In this document: positions 45,751 to 51,330 of the stretch, piece after piece | Numbering within the stretch: position 1 is the first letter of the stretch | Layout: each line of letters starts with the position of its first letter | Source: Candidatus Ulvibacter alkanivorans | GTDB taxonomy: Bacteria > Bacteroidota > Bacteroidia > Flavobacteriales > Flavobacteriaceae | Direction of reading: 5' to 3' | DNA: 51,330 nucleotides | Assembly: GCF_003333325.1 (NCBI RefSeq) | Contig: NZ_QOLC01000069.1 | Coordinates: 1-51,330 of the forward strand | Notes under the pieces: model-generated | What the model was told of the DNA's origin: nothing | Seen by the model: only the letters and a program-made list of their open reading frames with translations | Databases searched by the model: none | Translations under genes and position numbers: made by a program

Positions 45751-46437
45751 TTATCTTTTACTGAATTGCTTTATCTGCCTTTTTCCTTCGGAACGGATTT
45801 CGATAAAATACAAGCCAGTAGGAAAATCGGAAACATCGATATGATCGACATTCCCTTCCGAAGAAAATAAACGACTTCCTAACATAGTATAGACAGTTAC
45901 CGAAGAAATAGGAGTGCCTAGTGCATTTATTTGCAATACTTCGCTGGTCGGATTAGGAAATACCGTAAAGACCGTTTCGGCAGTGTCATTAACCCCTAAA
46001 AAAGGCGTTTTTTGAAACTCCATTCCGAAACCGGGGCCAAATTCCATTAACAGAAAATCTCCAAAATAGAAGATATATAAGAATTCTTCATAGTGGTCAT
46101 TGAAATGGTTAAAGTAAGAGGTTTCAAAATTAGTATAATCTTCATTATTACAGTCGTTCGTAGTAGGTGTAAAGACTTCGTGAACATAATACTCCATGGT
46201 TTCATCGTACACAAATGTTCCGGTAAACGTATTGCAAGCCGCAATCCCTTCAAAGGTAAAATCATCATTGATTGTAATTGTGGGATTTTGAGGTGCGTCT
46301 TCATTGGTGATCGGTACTGCCGGTACGAGATCGGCAGTAAACGCACGTAAATACCAGGTTCCTACAATTTCCGGATCTTGGGCCACTGATCGGAATATGG
46401 TACCTATAACAAGGCACAAAAACAAAAACTTCTTCAT
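45751..46437 (-). CDS. Secreted T9SS cargo protein with META-like domain
   Basis: 228 residues from the ATG at 46435-46437 (the open frame extends to 46473 but the shorter start gives a clean signal peptide, KKFLFLCLVIGTIFRSVAQ). The N-terminal domain resembles META/HslJ-like proteins (IVGTWYL, TFEGIAACNTFTGTFVYD). The last about 75 residues match the type IX secretion sorting domain (FPNPTSEVLQINALG ... SDFPTGLYFIEIRSEGKRQIKQFSKR). The mature protein should be sent to the cell surface or outside. Biological role unknown. Confidence 0.85.
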   Translation of the reverse strand: MKKFLFLCLVIGTIFRSVAQDPEIVGTWYLRAFTADLVPAVPITNEDAPQNPTITINDDFTFEGIAACNTFTGTFVYDETMEYYVHEVFTPTTNDCNNEDYTNFETSYFNHFNDHYEEFLYIFYFGDFLLMEFGPGFGMEFQKTPFLGVNDTAETVFTVFPNPTSEVLQINALGTPISSVTVYTMLGSRLFSSEGNVDHIDVSDFPTGLYFIEIRSEGKRQIKQFSKR

Positions 46438-46534
46438 GGTAGCTACGATTTGATCTATAATAAAGATAGTCAATTCTCTGTAATTGATGTAAGCACAGTT
46501 TCCGAAGCAATAATATCACTTCCAAAGGTAGCTA

Positions 46535-47389
46535 TTACGAACTGCTTGGTTTGCCCAACACCTCTTCTTCCTCATCTTCATCCGGCAGCTGTGACACGAT
46601 ATCGCTGGTCTTCTGACGGTATTTCATATTAATGAATTCGATAAACAACGAGAAAGCTATGGTAAAGTAGAGGTATCCCTTCGGAATAACACCCACTTCG
46701 CTTCCAAATACCGATAAGTGCGATAAATGCGCGCCTTCGGCAATAAGCATAAACCCAATTAAGATCAAGAATGCGAGTCCGAGCAGTTGCACCGTAGGAT
46801 GTTCATTTACGAATCGACCTACCGGATTTGCGAATACCATCATGATAATTACAGAAACCACCACAGCAATGATCATAATGATCAAGGCATCGTTGGGGTT
46901 TTCGCTAATACCGTTGGTCATCCCCACTGCCGTAAGAATGGAATCGAATGAAAAAACGATATTGATCAAACATATCTGAATGATCGCCTTCGTAAGGGTC
47001 GTAGCACGTCCTTTTTTAACTTCGCGCTCATCATGCCCTTTGTCCTCCACTTTTTCATGAATTTCACTGGTGCTTTTGTACAATAAGAACAGGCCACCAA
47101 GCAATAAGATTAGGCCTTGGCCGCTAATTCCCGCTTTAAGCCACGGCAGATTAATATGCCAAAACGGCGCTTCCATGGCCACCAACCAGGAAATTCCGAA
47201 GAGCAAGATAATACGAATACCCATTGCCATAACAAGGCCGATGTTCGTAGCTCTTTTTTGATGTTCTTTTTTTAGTTTCCCGGCAGCCAGCGAAATGAAT
47301 ATAATGTTGTCGATCCCGAGAACGATCTCGAGAAAGGTTAAGGTAAGCAGTGCTACCAGTGCATCGGGCGAAGTTAAGATATCGAACAT
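46535..47389 (-). CDS. TerC-family membrane protein
   Basis: 284 residues with about seven membrane segments. Family markers GIDNIIFISL near 25-34 and VFSFDSILTAVGM near 145-157 carry the conserved acidic residues; the C-terminal tail is acidic. TerC proteins have been linked to tellurite resistance and to metal-ion export (manganese or calcium) during protein secretion; which applies here is unknown. Coupled to the lipoprotein gene: its start shares one base with the stop of that gene. Confidence 0.93.
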   Translation of the reverse strand: MFDILTSPDALVALLTLTFLEIVLGIDNIIFISLAAGKLKKEHQKRATNIGLVMAMGIRIILLFGISWLVAMEAPFWHINLPWLKAGISGQGLILLLGGLFLLYKSTSEIHEKVEDKGHDEREVKKGRATTLTKAIIQICLINIVFSFDSILTAVGMTNGISENPNDALIIMIIAVVVSVIIMMVFANPVGRFVNEHPTVQLLGLAFLILIGFMLIAEGAHLSHLSVFGSEVGVIPKGYLYFTIAFSLFIEFINMKYRQKTSDIVSQLPDEDEEEEVLGKPSSS

Positions 47390-47760
47390 TAGTTAATTTT
47401 TTTGGCGGTTCCTTTTTGTTTTTGCGAAGCTCCTACCACCTTATATTCGAACGTATAGGTGTCACCTTCAGTCTTAAGAATCTTCATATGGATGGCCTTC
47501 TCTTCTTCTTTATTCTTCGGATTCAGTTGTTTTACGATGTATTCGCAATCGTTGATCCATCGAACCGATGATGTGTCGGCCTTTCCTCGAAAATAATCAA
47601 TTTCTATAGAATCGTTTCGAACAAATGTGGTTTTCAATAGCTCGGTTCCAACAAGTGTCTCGAATTCAAAAGTACCCGTTTTAAATGCTTCGCAATTACG
47701 CTCAACGTTATAGCAGCTTGTACAGAACAGACATAGTAGGAATAGGAAAAGAAATCGCAT
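47389..47760 (-). CDS. Small lipoprotein of unknown function
   Basis: 123 residues. Signal peptide with lipobox (LFCTSC, Cys16) then a compact domain with FKTGTFEFETLVG, WINDCEYIVKQLNP and a Lys-rich C-terminus. I do not recognise the family. It overlaps the TerC gene by one base (TAATG), so the two are one transcript. Confidence 0.75.
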   Translation of the reverse strand: MRFLFLFLLCLFCTSCYNVERNCEAFKTGTFEFETLVGTELLKTTFVRNDSIEIDYFRGKADTSSVRWINDCEYIVKQLNPKNKEEEKAIHMKILKTEGDTYTFEYKVVGASQKQKGTAKKIN

Positions 47761-47803
47761 TGTAGAGTTTTACGCGAATTTCTGAAAATTTTAGCAAATC
47801 CAC

Positions 47804-48232
47804 TTACTTTTCGTAGGCTTTAAAGCTACCATCGGTATAAAAAATTACAATACGCTCTATTTTATTTGTTGCAGCCGAAATATCTTTTTTTTCTTCGGAA
47901 GGGGACTTCGGAAGTGATTGTGGTATTTCTGAAGCGATCGTAGTGTTTTTTTTGGGAGCCGGCACCGTTGTTTCCGAGCGTGAAATTTCTAAAGAGGTTT
48001 CTTGCTGAGCAGGGAAGGTCCCTTTTCCATTTAGCAACCAATACAATTCTACTTCCGGAAATTCCTGAACAACTTTCATCACAAATTCTAAACTCGGTTT
48101 ATTTCTACCCGACAAGATGTGTGAAATAGTGGACCTGTTAAAATCGATTTGCTCTGAAAATGCAGTGGCCGAAATACTGTAATATTCGAGTATTTTTTCA
48201 AGCCTTTTTGCAAAATCAGCGCTGTTTACCAT
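47804..48232 (-). CDS. XRE-family helix-turn-helix regulator
   Basis: 142 residues. HTH domain about 5-65 (FSEQIDFNRSTISHILSGRNKPS is the recognition core), then a Ser/Pro/Lys-rich linker and a C-terminal stretch NKIERIVIFYTDGSFKAYEK, which may bind a ligand or partner. It is divergent from the M14 peptidase and its own promoter contains a TTTACA..TGTAA site resembling those in front of the peptidase, so autoregulation and control of the peptidase are likely but inferred. Confidence 0.88.
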   Translation of the reverse strand: MVNSADFAKRLEKILEYYSISATAFSEQIDFNRSTISHILSGRNKPSLEFVMKVVQEFPEVELYWLLNGKGTFPAQQETSLEISRSETTVPAPKKNTTIASEIPQSLPKSPSEEKKDISAATNKIERIVIFYTDGSFKAYEK

Positions 48233-48259
48233 TGTAGTAGTGGTCTTTCTTTAAAAACG

Positions 48260-48294
48260 ATTACAAATGTAAATTATTATAGCTTCCGAAGCAA
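48260..48294 (-). promoter_or_regulatory. XRE gene promoter with operator-like core
   Basis: On the minus strand TTG (48294-48292), 20-bp spacer and TACATTTG (48271-48264) give a good promoter. The -7 box lies inside an inverted repeat (48260-48273, TTTACATTTGTAAT on the minus strand) that shares the core TTTACAnTTGTAA with the palindrome at 48471-48490. Confidence 0.55.
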
Positions 48295-48436
48295 TTAATT
48301 ATAACATATCACCTATTTTAAATTAAATTAAAACATTAAGTAAAATATTATAAAAGACTGAAAATAAGCTATCAATGTATTTAATATGAGTTCTTGTTAA
48401 TTTTTGTTGCCAACGATAGACATAAATTGTCAGTTT

Positions 48437-48514
48437 GTGTTTACAAGTGTATACAATAGACCTTATTTTATTGTTTACAATTGTAAACAAGTAGATGTTT
48501 ACCTTTGTCAACAC
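48437..48514. promoter_or_regulatory. Operator-like palindromes upstream of the M14 gene
   Basis: TTGTTTACAATTGTAAACAA at 48471-48490 is a perfect 20-bp palindrome. A related copy at 48437-48456 matches it at 17 of 20 positions, and a weaker one at 48495-48514 matches 15 of 20 and covers the -7 box TACCTTTG (48500-48507). The perfect palindrome covers the expected -33 region (TTG at 48481-48483). This arrangement fits repression of the M14 gene. Confidence 0.6.
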
Positions 48515-48525
48515 ACAATTAAAAT

Positions 48526-49674
48526 ATGAATATTAGTACGTGGTATAAACAACATTATGAGTCCAGGATCAAAGGGCGATATGTAACACTAGAACAGCTG
48601 CAACCTATTTTCGAATCCTACTCCTCTAACGTAGAAATTTCGACCGTAGGAACTTCAGAAAAAGGGATATCAATACCGATGTTAAAAATTGGTAAGGGAA
48701 AAAAGGTTGTTTTAGCGTGGTCCCAAATGCACGGAAACGAATCGACTACCACAAAAGCAGTGCTCGATCTTTTGCTATTTTTAGATCAGGACGAATATTT
48801 TACTTCCGAAGTAAAGCACTTTTTAAAGAGCTATACCTTTTATGTACTTCCAATTCTTAATCCCGATGGCGCTATTCGCTATACACGGCTAAATGCGAAC
48901 GACGTAGATCTAAACAGGGATGCCAAATCACGTAATCAACAAGAAAGCAAGGTGCTTTACGACGTATTCAACAACGTAGAGCCCGATCTTTGCCTTAATT
49001 TACACGATCAACGTACTATTTATGGATTGCCTACCGGATTGCCCGCGACGGTTTCATTCTTAGCACCATCGGCCGACCCGTCACGTAGTTTAACCGCTGC
49101 TCGTAAAAAGGCGATGAGGCATATAGAGCGGATGAATGCGGCGCTGCAACAAATTATTCCTGGTCAAGTAGGTCGATATGATGACTCTTTTAATGAAAAC
49201 TGTGTGGGTGATCATTTTCAGCAAGCCGGCGTACCAACTATTTTATTTGAAGCAGGGCATTATCCAAACGATTATGATCGTGAAAAGACAAGAGAATTCA
49301 TATTCTATGCGTTTCTAGCACTTTTTAAAATGGACAACCTCATAGGTACATCGGGTGCACATATGGAGTATTTTAACATCCCTGAGAATCAGGCGAACTG
49401 GAAAGACATTATTATTAGAGAGGTACGTCCGCCGGGCCATCAAGCCGTGATGTCTATAGCGATTCAGTATGCCGAAGAGCTTCAAGACGACGCTATTAAC
49501 TTCGTACCTCGTATCGATTTAATTGGTAATCTGGATGCATTTAAGGGACATGTTGAAATTCAGGGACATGGGGCTACTATTTTATTAAATTCTCAAGAAA
49601 ATATCGCTGTTGGTACAGAAGTGTTATCGATTAGTGATAAAAACAACCCATCTATTACTTTTTTTTCAGCATAA
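48526..49674 (+). CDS. M14-family zinc carboxypeptidase-like protein
   Basis: 382 residues. Zinc ligands His69 and Glu72 (HGNE) and His160 (NLHDQRTIYG), catalytic Glu242 in LFEAGHYPNDYD, and DLNRD near 130 are typical of M14 peptidases. No signal peptide is evident, so it may act in the cytoplasm, for example on peptides or muropeptides. The only nearby gene that could control it is the divergent XRE regulator. The exact substrate is unknown. Confidence 0.88.
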   Translation: MNISTWYKQHYESRIKGRYVTLEQLQPIFESYSSNVEISTVGTSEKGISIPMLKIGKGKKVVLAWSQMHGNESTTTKAVLDLLLFLDQDEYFTSEVKHFLKSYTFYVLPILNPDGAIRYTRLNANDVDLNRDAKSRNQQESKVLYDVFNNVEPDLCLNLHDQRTIYGLPTGLPATVSFLAPSADPSRSLTAARKKAMRHIERMNAALQQIIPGQVGRYDDSFNENCVGDHFQQAGVPTILFEAGHYPNDYDREKTREFIFYAFLALFKMDNLIGTSGAHMEYFNIPENQANWKDIIIREVRPPGHQAVMSIAIQYAEELQDDAINFVPRIDLIGNLDAFKGHVEIQGHGATILLNSQENIAVGTEVLSISDKNNPSITFFSA

Positions 49675-49700
49675 TAGTTTCCTATACCAATAAAACACAT

Positions 49701-49708
49701 TATTTTTG
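49701..49708 (+). promoter_or_regulatory. -7 box of the Lrp/AsnC gene
   Basis: TATTTTTG is a perfect -7 box ending 15 nt before the ATG, so the mRNA leader would be under 10 nt. It also shows that the upstream TTG at 49706 is not the start. No clear -33 element. Confidence 0.5.
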
Positions 49709-49723
49709 CTGAAAAACTCCTTA

Positions 49724-50206
49724 ATGGCAAAATTTAAGTTAGACGATACCGATCATAATATTCTAGACATGTTGATCGAGAACACGAGAACGCCTTTTAC
49801 CGATATAGCTAAGAAACTTCAAATATCTGCTGGAACCGTGCACGTACGTGTAAAAAAGATGGAGGAAGCAGGAATTATTACAGGCTCTTCCTTGCGATTA
49901 GACTACCAAAAACTTGGGTACTCCTTTATTGCATATGTTGGTATTTTTTTACATAAAACTTCACAAACGCAATTTGTTTTAGAACGTATAAATGAAATAC
50001 CCTATATTACGGTAGCACATGTAACGACCGGCAAGTTCAATATCTTTTGTAAGATACGGGCTAGAAATACCAGTCATGCGAAAGAGATCATATATTTGAT
50101 TGATGATATAGAAGGTGTAACCCGTACTGAAACCATGATCTCACTTGAAGAAAGTATAAATGATAAGAAACGGTTAATGCATTCGATCTTTAAAGACATT
50201 GATTAA
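49724..50206 (+). CDS. Lrp/AsnC-family transcriptional regulator
   Basis: 160 residues from the ATG at 49724 (frame open from a TTG at 49706, which lies in the promoter). N-terminal winged HTH (DDTDHNILDMLIENTRTPFTDIAKKLQISAGTVHVRVKKM, given by position about 5-45) and C-terminal RAM ligand-binding domain about 65-145. Typically binds amino acids and regulates their metabolism; the target genes are not visible here. A terminator follows at 50233-50266. Confidence 0.94.
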   Translation: MAKFKLDDTDHNILDMLIENTRTPFTDIAKKLQISAGTVHVRVKKMEEAGIITGSSLRLDYQKLGYSFIAYVGIFLHKTSQTQFVLERINEIPYITVAHVTTGKFNIFCKIRARNTSHAKEIIYLIDDIEGVTRTETMISLEESINDKKRLMHSIFKDID

Positions 50207-50232
50207 GGGTTATTTATCCTTTTAAAATTAAT

Positions 50233-50266
50233 AAAACCCGATGTTTTGTAACAGCGGGTTTTTTTT
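50233..50266 (+). terminator. Terminator of the Lrp/AsnC gene
   Basis: AAAACCCG (50233-50240) pairs with CGGGTTTT (50255-50262) around a 14-nt loop, followed by a T-run to 50266. Confidence 0.85.
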
Positions 50267-50322
50267 ATACGCAAACGTAAAATTAGCTTTCCATAACCTT
50301 AACATAGTTTAATAAAACATTA

Positions 50323-50364
50323 ATACCGAAACTTTGGTATGGCCTGTCTTTACTGGTATATTAG
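50323..50364 (+). promoter_or_regulatory. DJ-1/PfpI gene promoter with inverted repeat
   Basis: TTTG 50333-50336, 20-bp spacer and TATATTAG 50357-50364 (one mismatch) form a plausible promoter. An inverted repeat ATACC..GGTAT at 50323-50340 overlaps the -33 element and could be a regulator site. Confidence 0.4.
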
Positions 50365-50406
50365 TAATAGTAAAAATTAATAATAACTATAAAGAAAGAA
50401 CGAATT

Positions 50407-50955
50407 ATGGATAAGAGAATAGCAATATTAGCAACAAACGGATTTGAAGAATCTGAATTAAAATCTCCAAAAGAAGCCATGGAGGCCGAAGGATTTAAAG
50501 TAGATATCGTGAGCGAAGAAAGCGGAACGATCAAAGCTTGGGCCGATGGAAACTGGAGCAATGAATATACCGTAGATAAAACCTTAGATCAAGTAAATTC
50601 TAAGCAGTACAATGCATTAGTATTACCCGGTGGTGTAATTAACCCGGATAAGTTGCGTAGAAATGAAGACGCATTAGTCTTTGTACGCGATTTCTTTAAA
50701 GAGAAAAAGCCAGTAGCAGCTATCTGTCACGCACCATGGACCTTGATCTCTGCCGATGTAGTAAAAGGAAGAAAAATGACCTCATTCAACTCTATTAAAG
50801 ACGATCTGGTAAATGCCGGAGCTAATTGGGTGGATGAAGAGGTTGTAGTCGATGAAGGATTTGTAACTAGTAGAAATCCGGACGATCTTCCAGCATTTAA
50901 TTCTAAATTGGTCGAAGAGATCAAAGAAGGTAAGCATGAATTACAACATGCCTAA
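50407..50955 (+). CDS. DJ-1/PfpI-family protein (YhbO-like)
   Basis: 182 residues, type 1 glutamine-amidotransferase-like fold. Nucleophile Cys107 in AAICHAPW with His108 next to it, and Glu14/15 in GFEESE near the N-terminus are conserved. No signal peptide. Members act as glyoxalase-, deglycase- or protease-like stress proteins; the specific activity is debated. Single-gene unit with a bidirectional terminator behind it. Confidence 0.93.
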   Translation: MDKRIAILATNGFEESELKSPKEAMEAEGFKVDIVSEESGTIKAWADGNWSNEYTVDKTLDQVNSKQYNALVLPGGVINPDKLRRNEDALVFVRDFFKEKKPVAAICHAPWTLISADVVKGRKMTSFNSIKDDLVNAGANWVDEEVVVDEGFVTSRNPDDLPAFNSKLVEEIKEGKHELQHA

Positions 50956-50973
50956 TAACTAGTAACTATTAAC

Positions 50974-51003
50974 AAAAAAGAGGCGATAAATCGCCTCTTT
51001 TTT
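50974..51003. terminator. Bidirectional terminator
   Basis: AGAGGCGA (50979-50986) pairs with TCGCCTCT (50991-50998), flanked by A- and T-tracts; it can stop the DJ-1 gene (+) and the acidic small protein gene (-). Confidence 0.88.
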
Positions 51004-51294
51004 TTATTCCTCTTCGTCTAATTTTTTATCCGGTAATTCTGAAATTGGCTCGTTGAAGTCATTATCGTCATAATCCTCTTCATCAAAATTTGCCATCGAG
51101 TTTTCGAGTTTAGAACTTACCTTCACGAGGTAGATGGTATCATCGGTACGAACTTCTACCGCTTCGACGGTCTCATTCTTTGCATTTTTAAATACGATCA
51201 CATGGTCATCGTCATATCCGTCGGGATATTTCTCTACCAAAAGCGACAGTATTTCGGGAGTAAGCTTCTTAAAATCGACTATAATTCGTTTCAT
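51004..51294 (-). CDS. Small acidic protein of unknown function
   Basis: 96 residues starting MKRIIVDFKKLTPEILSLLVEKYPDGYDDDHVIVF; the C-terminal 35 residues are strongly acidic (NFDEEDYDDNDFNEPISELPDKKLDEEE, given by character). No signal peptide or membrane segment. It resembles small conserved proteins of Flavobacteriaceae; no domain recognised. The gene is complete within the window; the upstream promoter lies at the edge. Confidence 0.72.
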   Translation of the reverse strand: MKRIIVDFKKLTPEILSLLVEKYPDGYDDDHVIVFKNAKNETVEAVEVRTDDTIYLVKVSSKLENSMANFDEEDYDDNDFNEPISELPDKKLDEEE

Positions 51295-51330
51295 CTTGTA
51301 ATTGATTGTTGATGGTTTGTCGGGTTTAAA

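Larger units (their letters stand above)
1782..48811. repeat. Dispersed short motif YTTCCGAAG, about 51 copies
   Basis: TTCCGAAG or its complement CTTCGGAA occurs about 51 times by eye. First bases of TTCCGAAG: 2098, 5411, 7255, 9065, 10224, 13677, 16207, 20154, 24243, 24526, 26402, 27459, 27925, 30340, 30790, 32671, 35520, 37836, 39199, 40135, 42999, 43281, 45035, 45856, 46500, 47194, 48284, 48804. First bases of CTTCGGAA: 1782, 6116, 7739, 10116, 12530, 13510, 14643, 16853, 20663, 23091, 23531, 26389, 29294, 30370, 31111, 32894, 35967, 36723, 42983, 45786, 46679, 47893, 47906. Orientations are 28 and 23. The base before is C or T in about 44 of 51. All but the copies at 46500 and 48284 lie in genes. 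At about 40 percent GC roughly 1.3 would be expected. Single-mismatch forms appear much less often. Confidence 0.85.

Noticed and set aside
1782..48811. TTCCGAAG as a KOPS-like polar chromosome-segregation motif
   Set aside because: The two orientations are nearly equal (28 to 23) within one 51-kb arm, whereas KOPS-type motifs are strongly strand-biased.
1..51330. tRNA, rRNA, CRISPR array, riboswitch, insertion sequence or prophage
   Set aside because: Looked for along the window on both strands; no cloverleaf, repeat array, transposase or integrase was recognised. A covariance-model search would be needed to exclude small RNAs.

Overview
The window looks like a chromosomal segment of a Flavobacteriaceae bacterium (phylum Bacteroidota), probably marine; the genus cannot be fixed from the sequence. 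The evidence is: Bacteroidota-type promoters (TTG/TTTG about 20 bp upstream of TAnnTTTG) in front of many genes, very few Shine-Dalgarno sites, a type IX secretion C-terminal sorting domain, a TonB receptor with a carboxypeptidase-regulatory-like N-terminal domain, and several families typical of this phylum (DUF4870, DUF5916, DUF6146, DUF6787, TIGR02757). No tRNA, rRNA, CRISPR array, insertion sequence or phage gene was seen. Coding density is high and no gene-free stretch exceeds 300 bp.

Layout. 0-7.4 kb: uvrA (-), a divergent ECF sigma factor with an unlisted 50-codon ORF behind it, nth (-) and bcp (+) with overlapping promoters, a conserved protein of unknown function, and an MBL-fold hydrolase. 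7.4-17.2 kb: a lipoprotein and a membrane-anchored coiled-coil protein (+). A long minus-strand block follows: esterase, two DUF4870 proteins, a dihydroorotase-like protein that has lost its metal ligands, a BatA-like vWA protein, two paralogous GAF histidine kinases, a TIGR02757 protein and a LolD-type ATPase. 17.2-24 kb: a DUF5916 outer-membrane protein (-), then msrA-folE-small membrane protein and a large zinc metalloprotease (+). 24-28.1 kb: a minus-strand set ending in a TonB receptor with an acidic/His loop and a His/Cys-rich small protein, suggesting metal acquisition, and a DUF937 protein. 28.1-31.7 kb: serA-like, serC and acyl-CoA reductase (-), with a divergent 2[4Fe-4S] ferredoxin. 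31.8-36.9 kb: two small exported proteins, tandem membrane-anchored alpha/beta hydrolases, ychF and a PAP2 phosphatase. 37-45.7 kb: a GT-C-like membrane protein, parE-parC-mscL and a hybrid histidine kinase. 45.7-51.3 kb: a T9SS cargo protein, TerC plus a lipoprotein, an XRE regulator divergent from an M14 peptidase with operator-like palindromes between them, an Lrp/AsnC regulator, a DJ-1/PfpI protein and an acidic small protein.

The most striking signal is not a gene. The octamer TTCCGAAG (usually preceded by C or T) or its complement CTTCGGAA occurs about 51 times by eye, about one per kb, where roughly 1.3 would be expected by chance. It lies in both orientations almost equally, almost always inside genes, and in several reading frames. 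Density and symmetry resemble the DNA-uptake sequences of Neisseria and Pasteurellaceae; the function here is unknown. Other items of note: an interleaved double inverted repeat (possible pseudoknot) at 32430-32492, four operator-like sites in the XRE/M14 intergenic region, and face-to-face promoters for the ferredoxin and acyl-CoA reductase genes.
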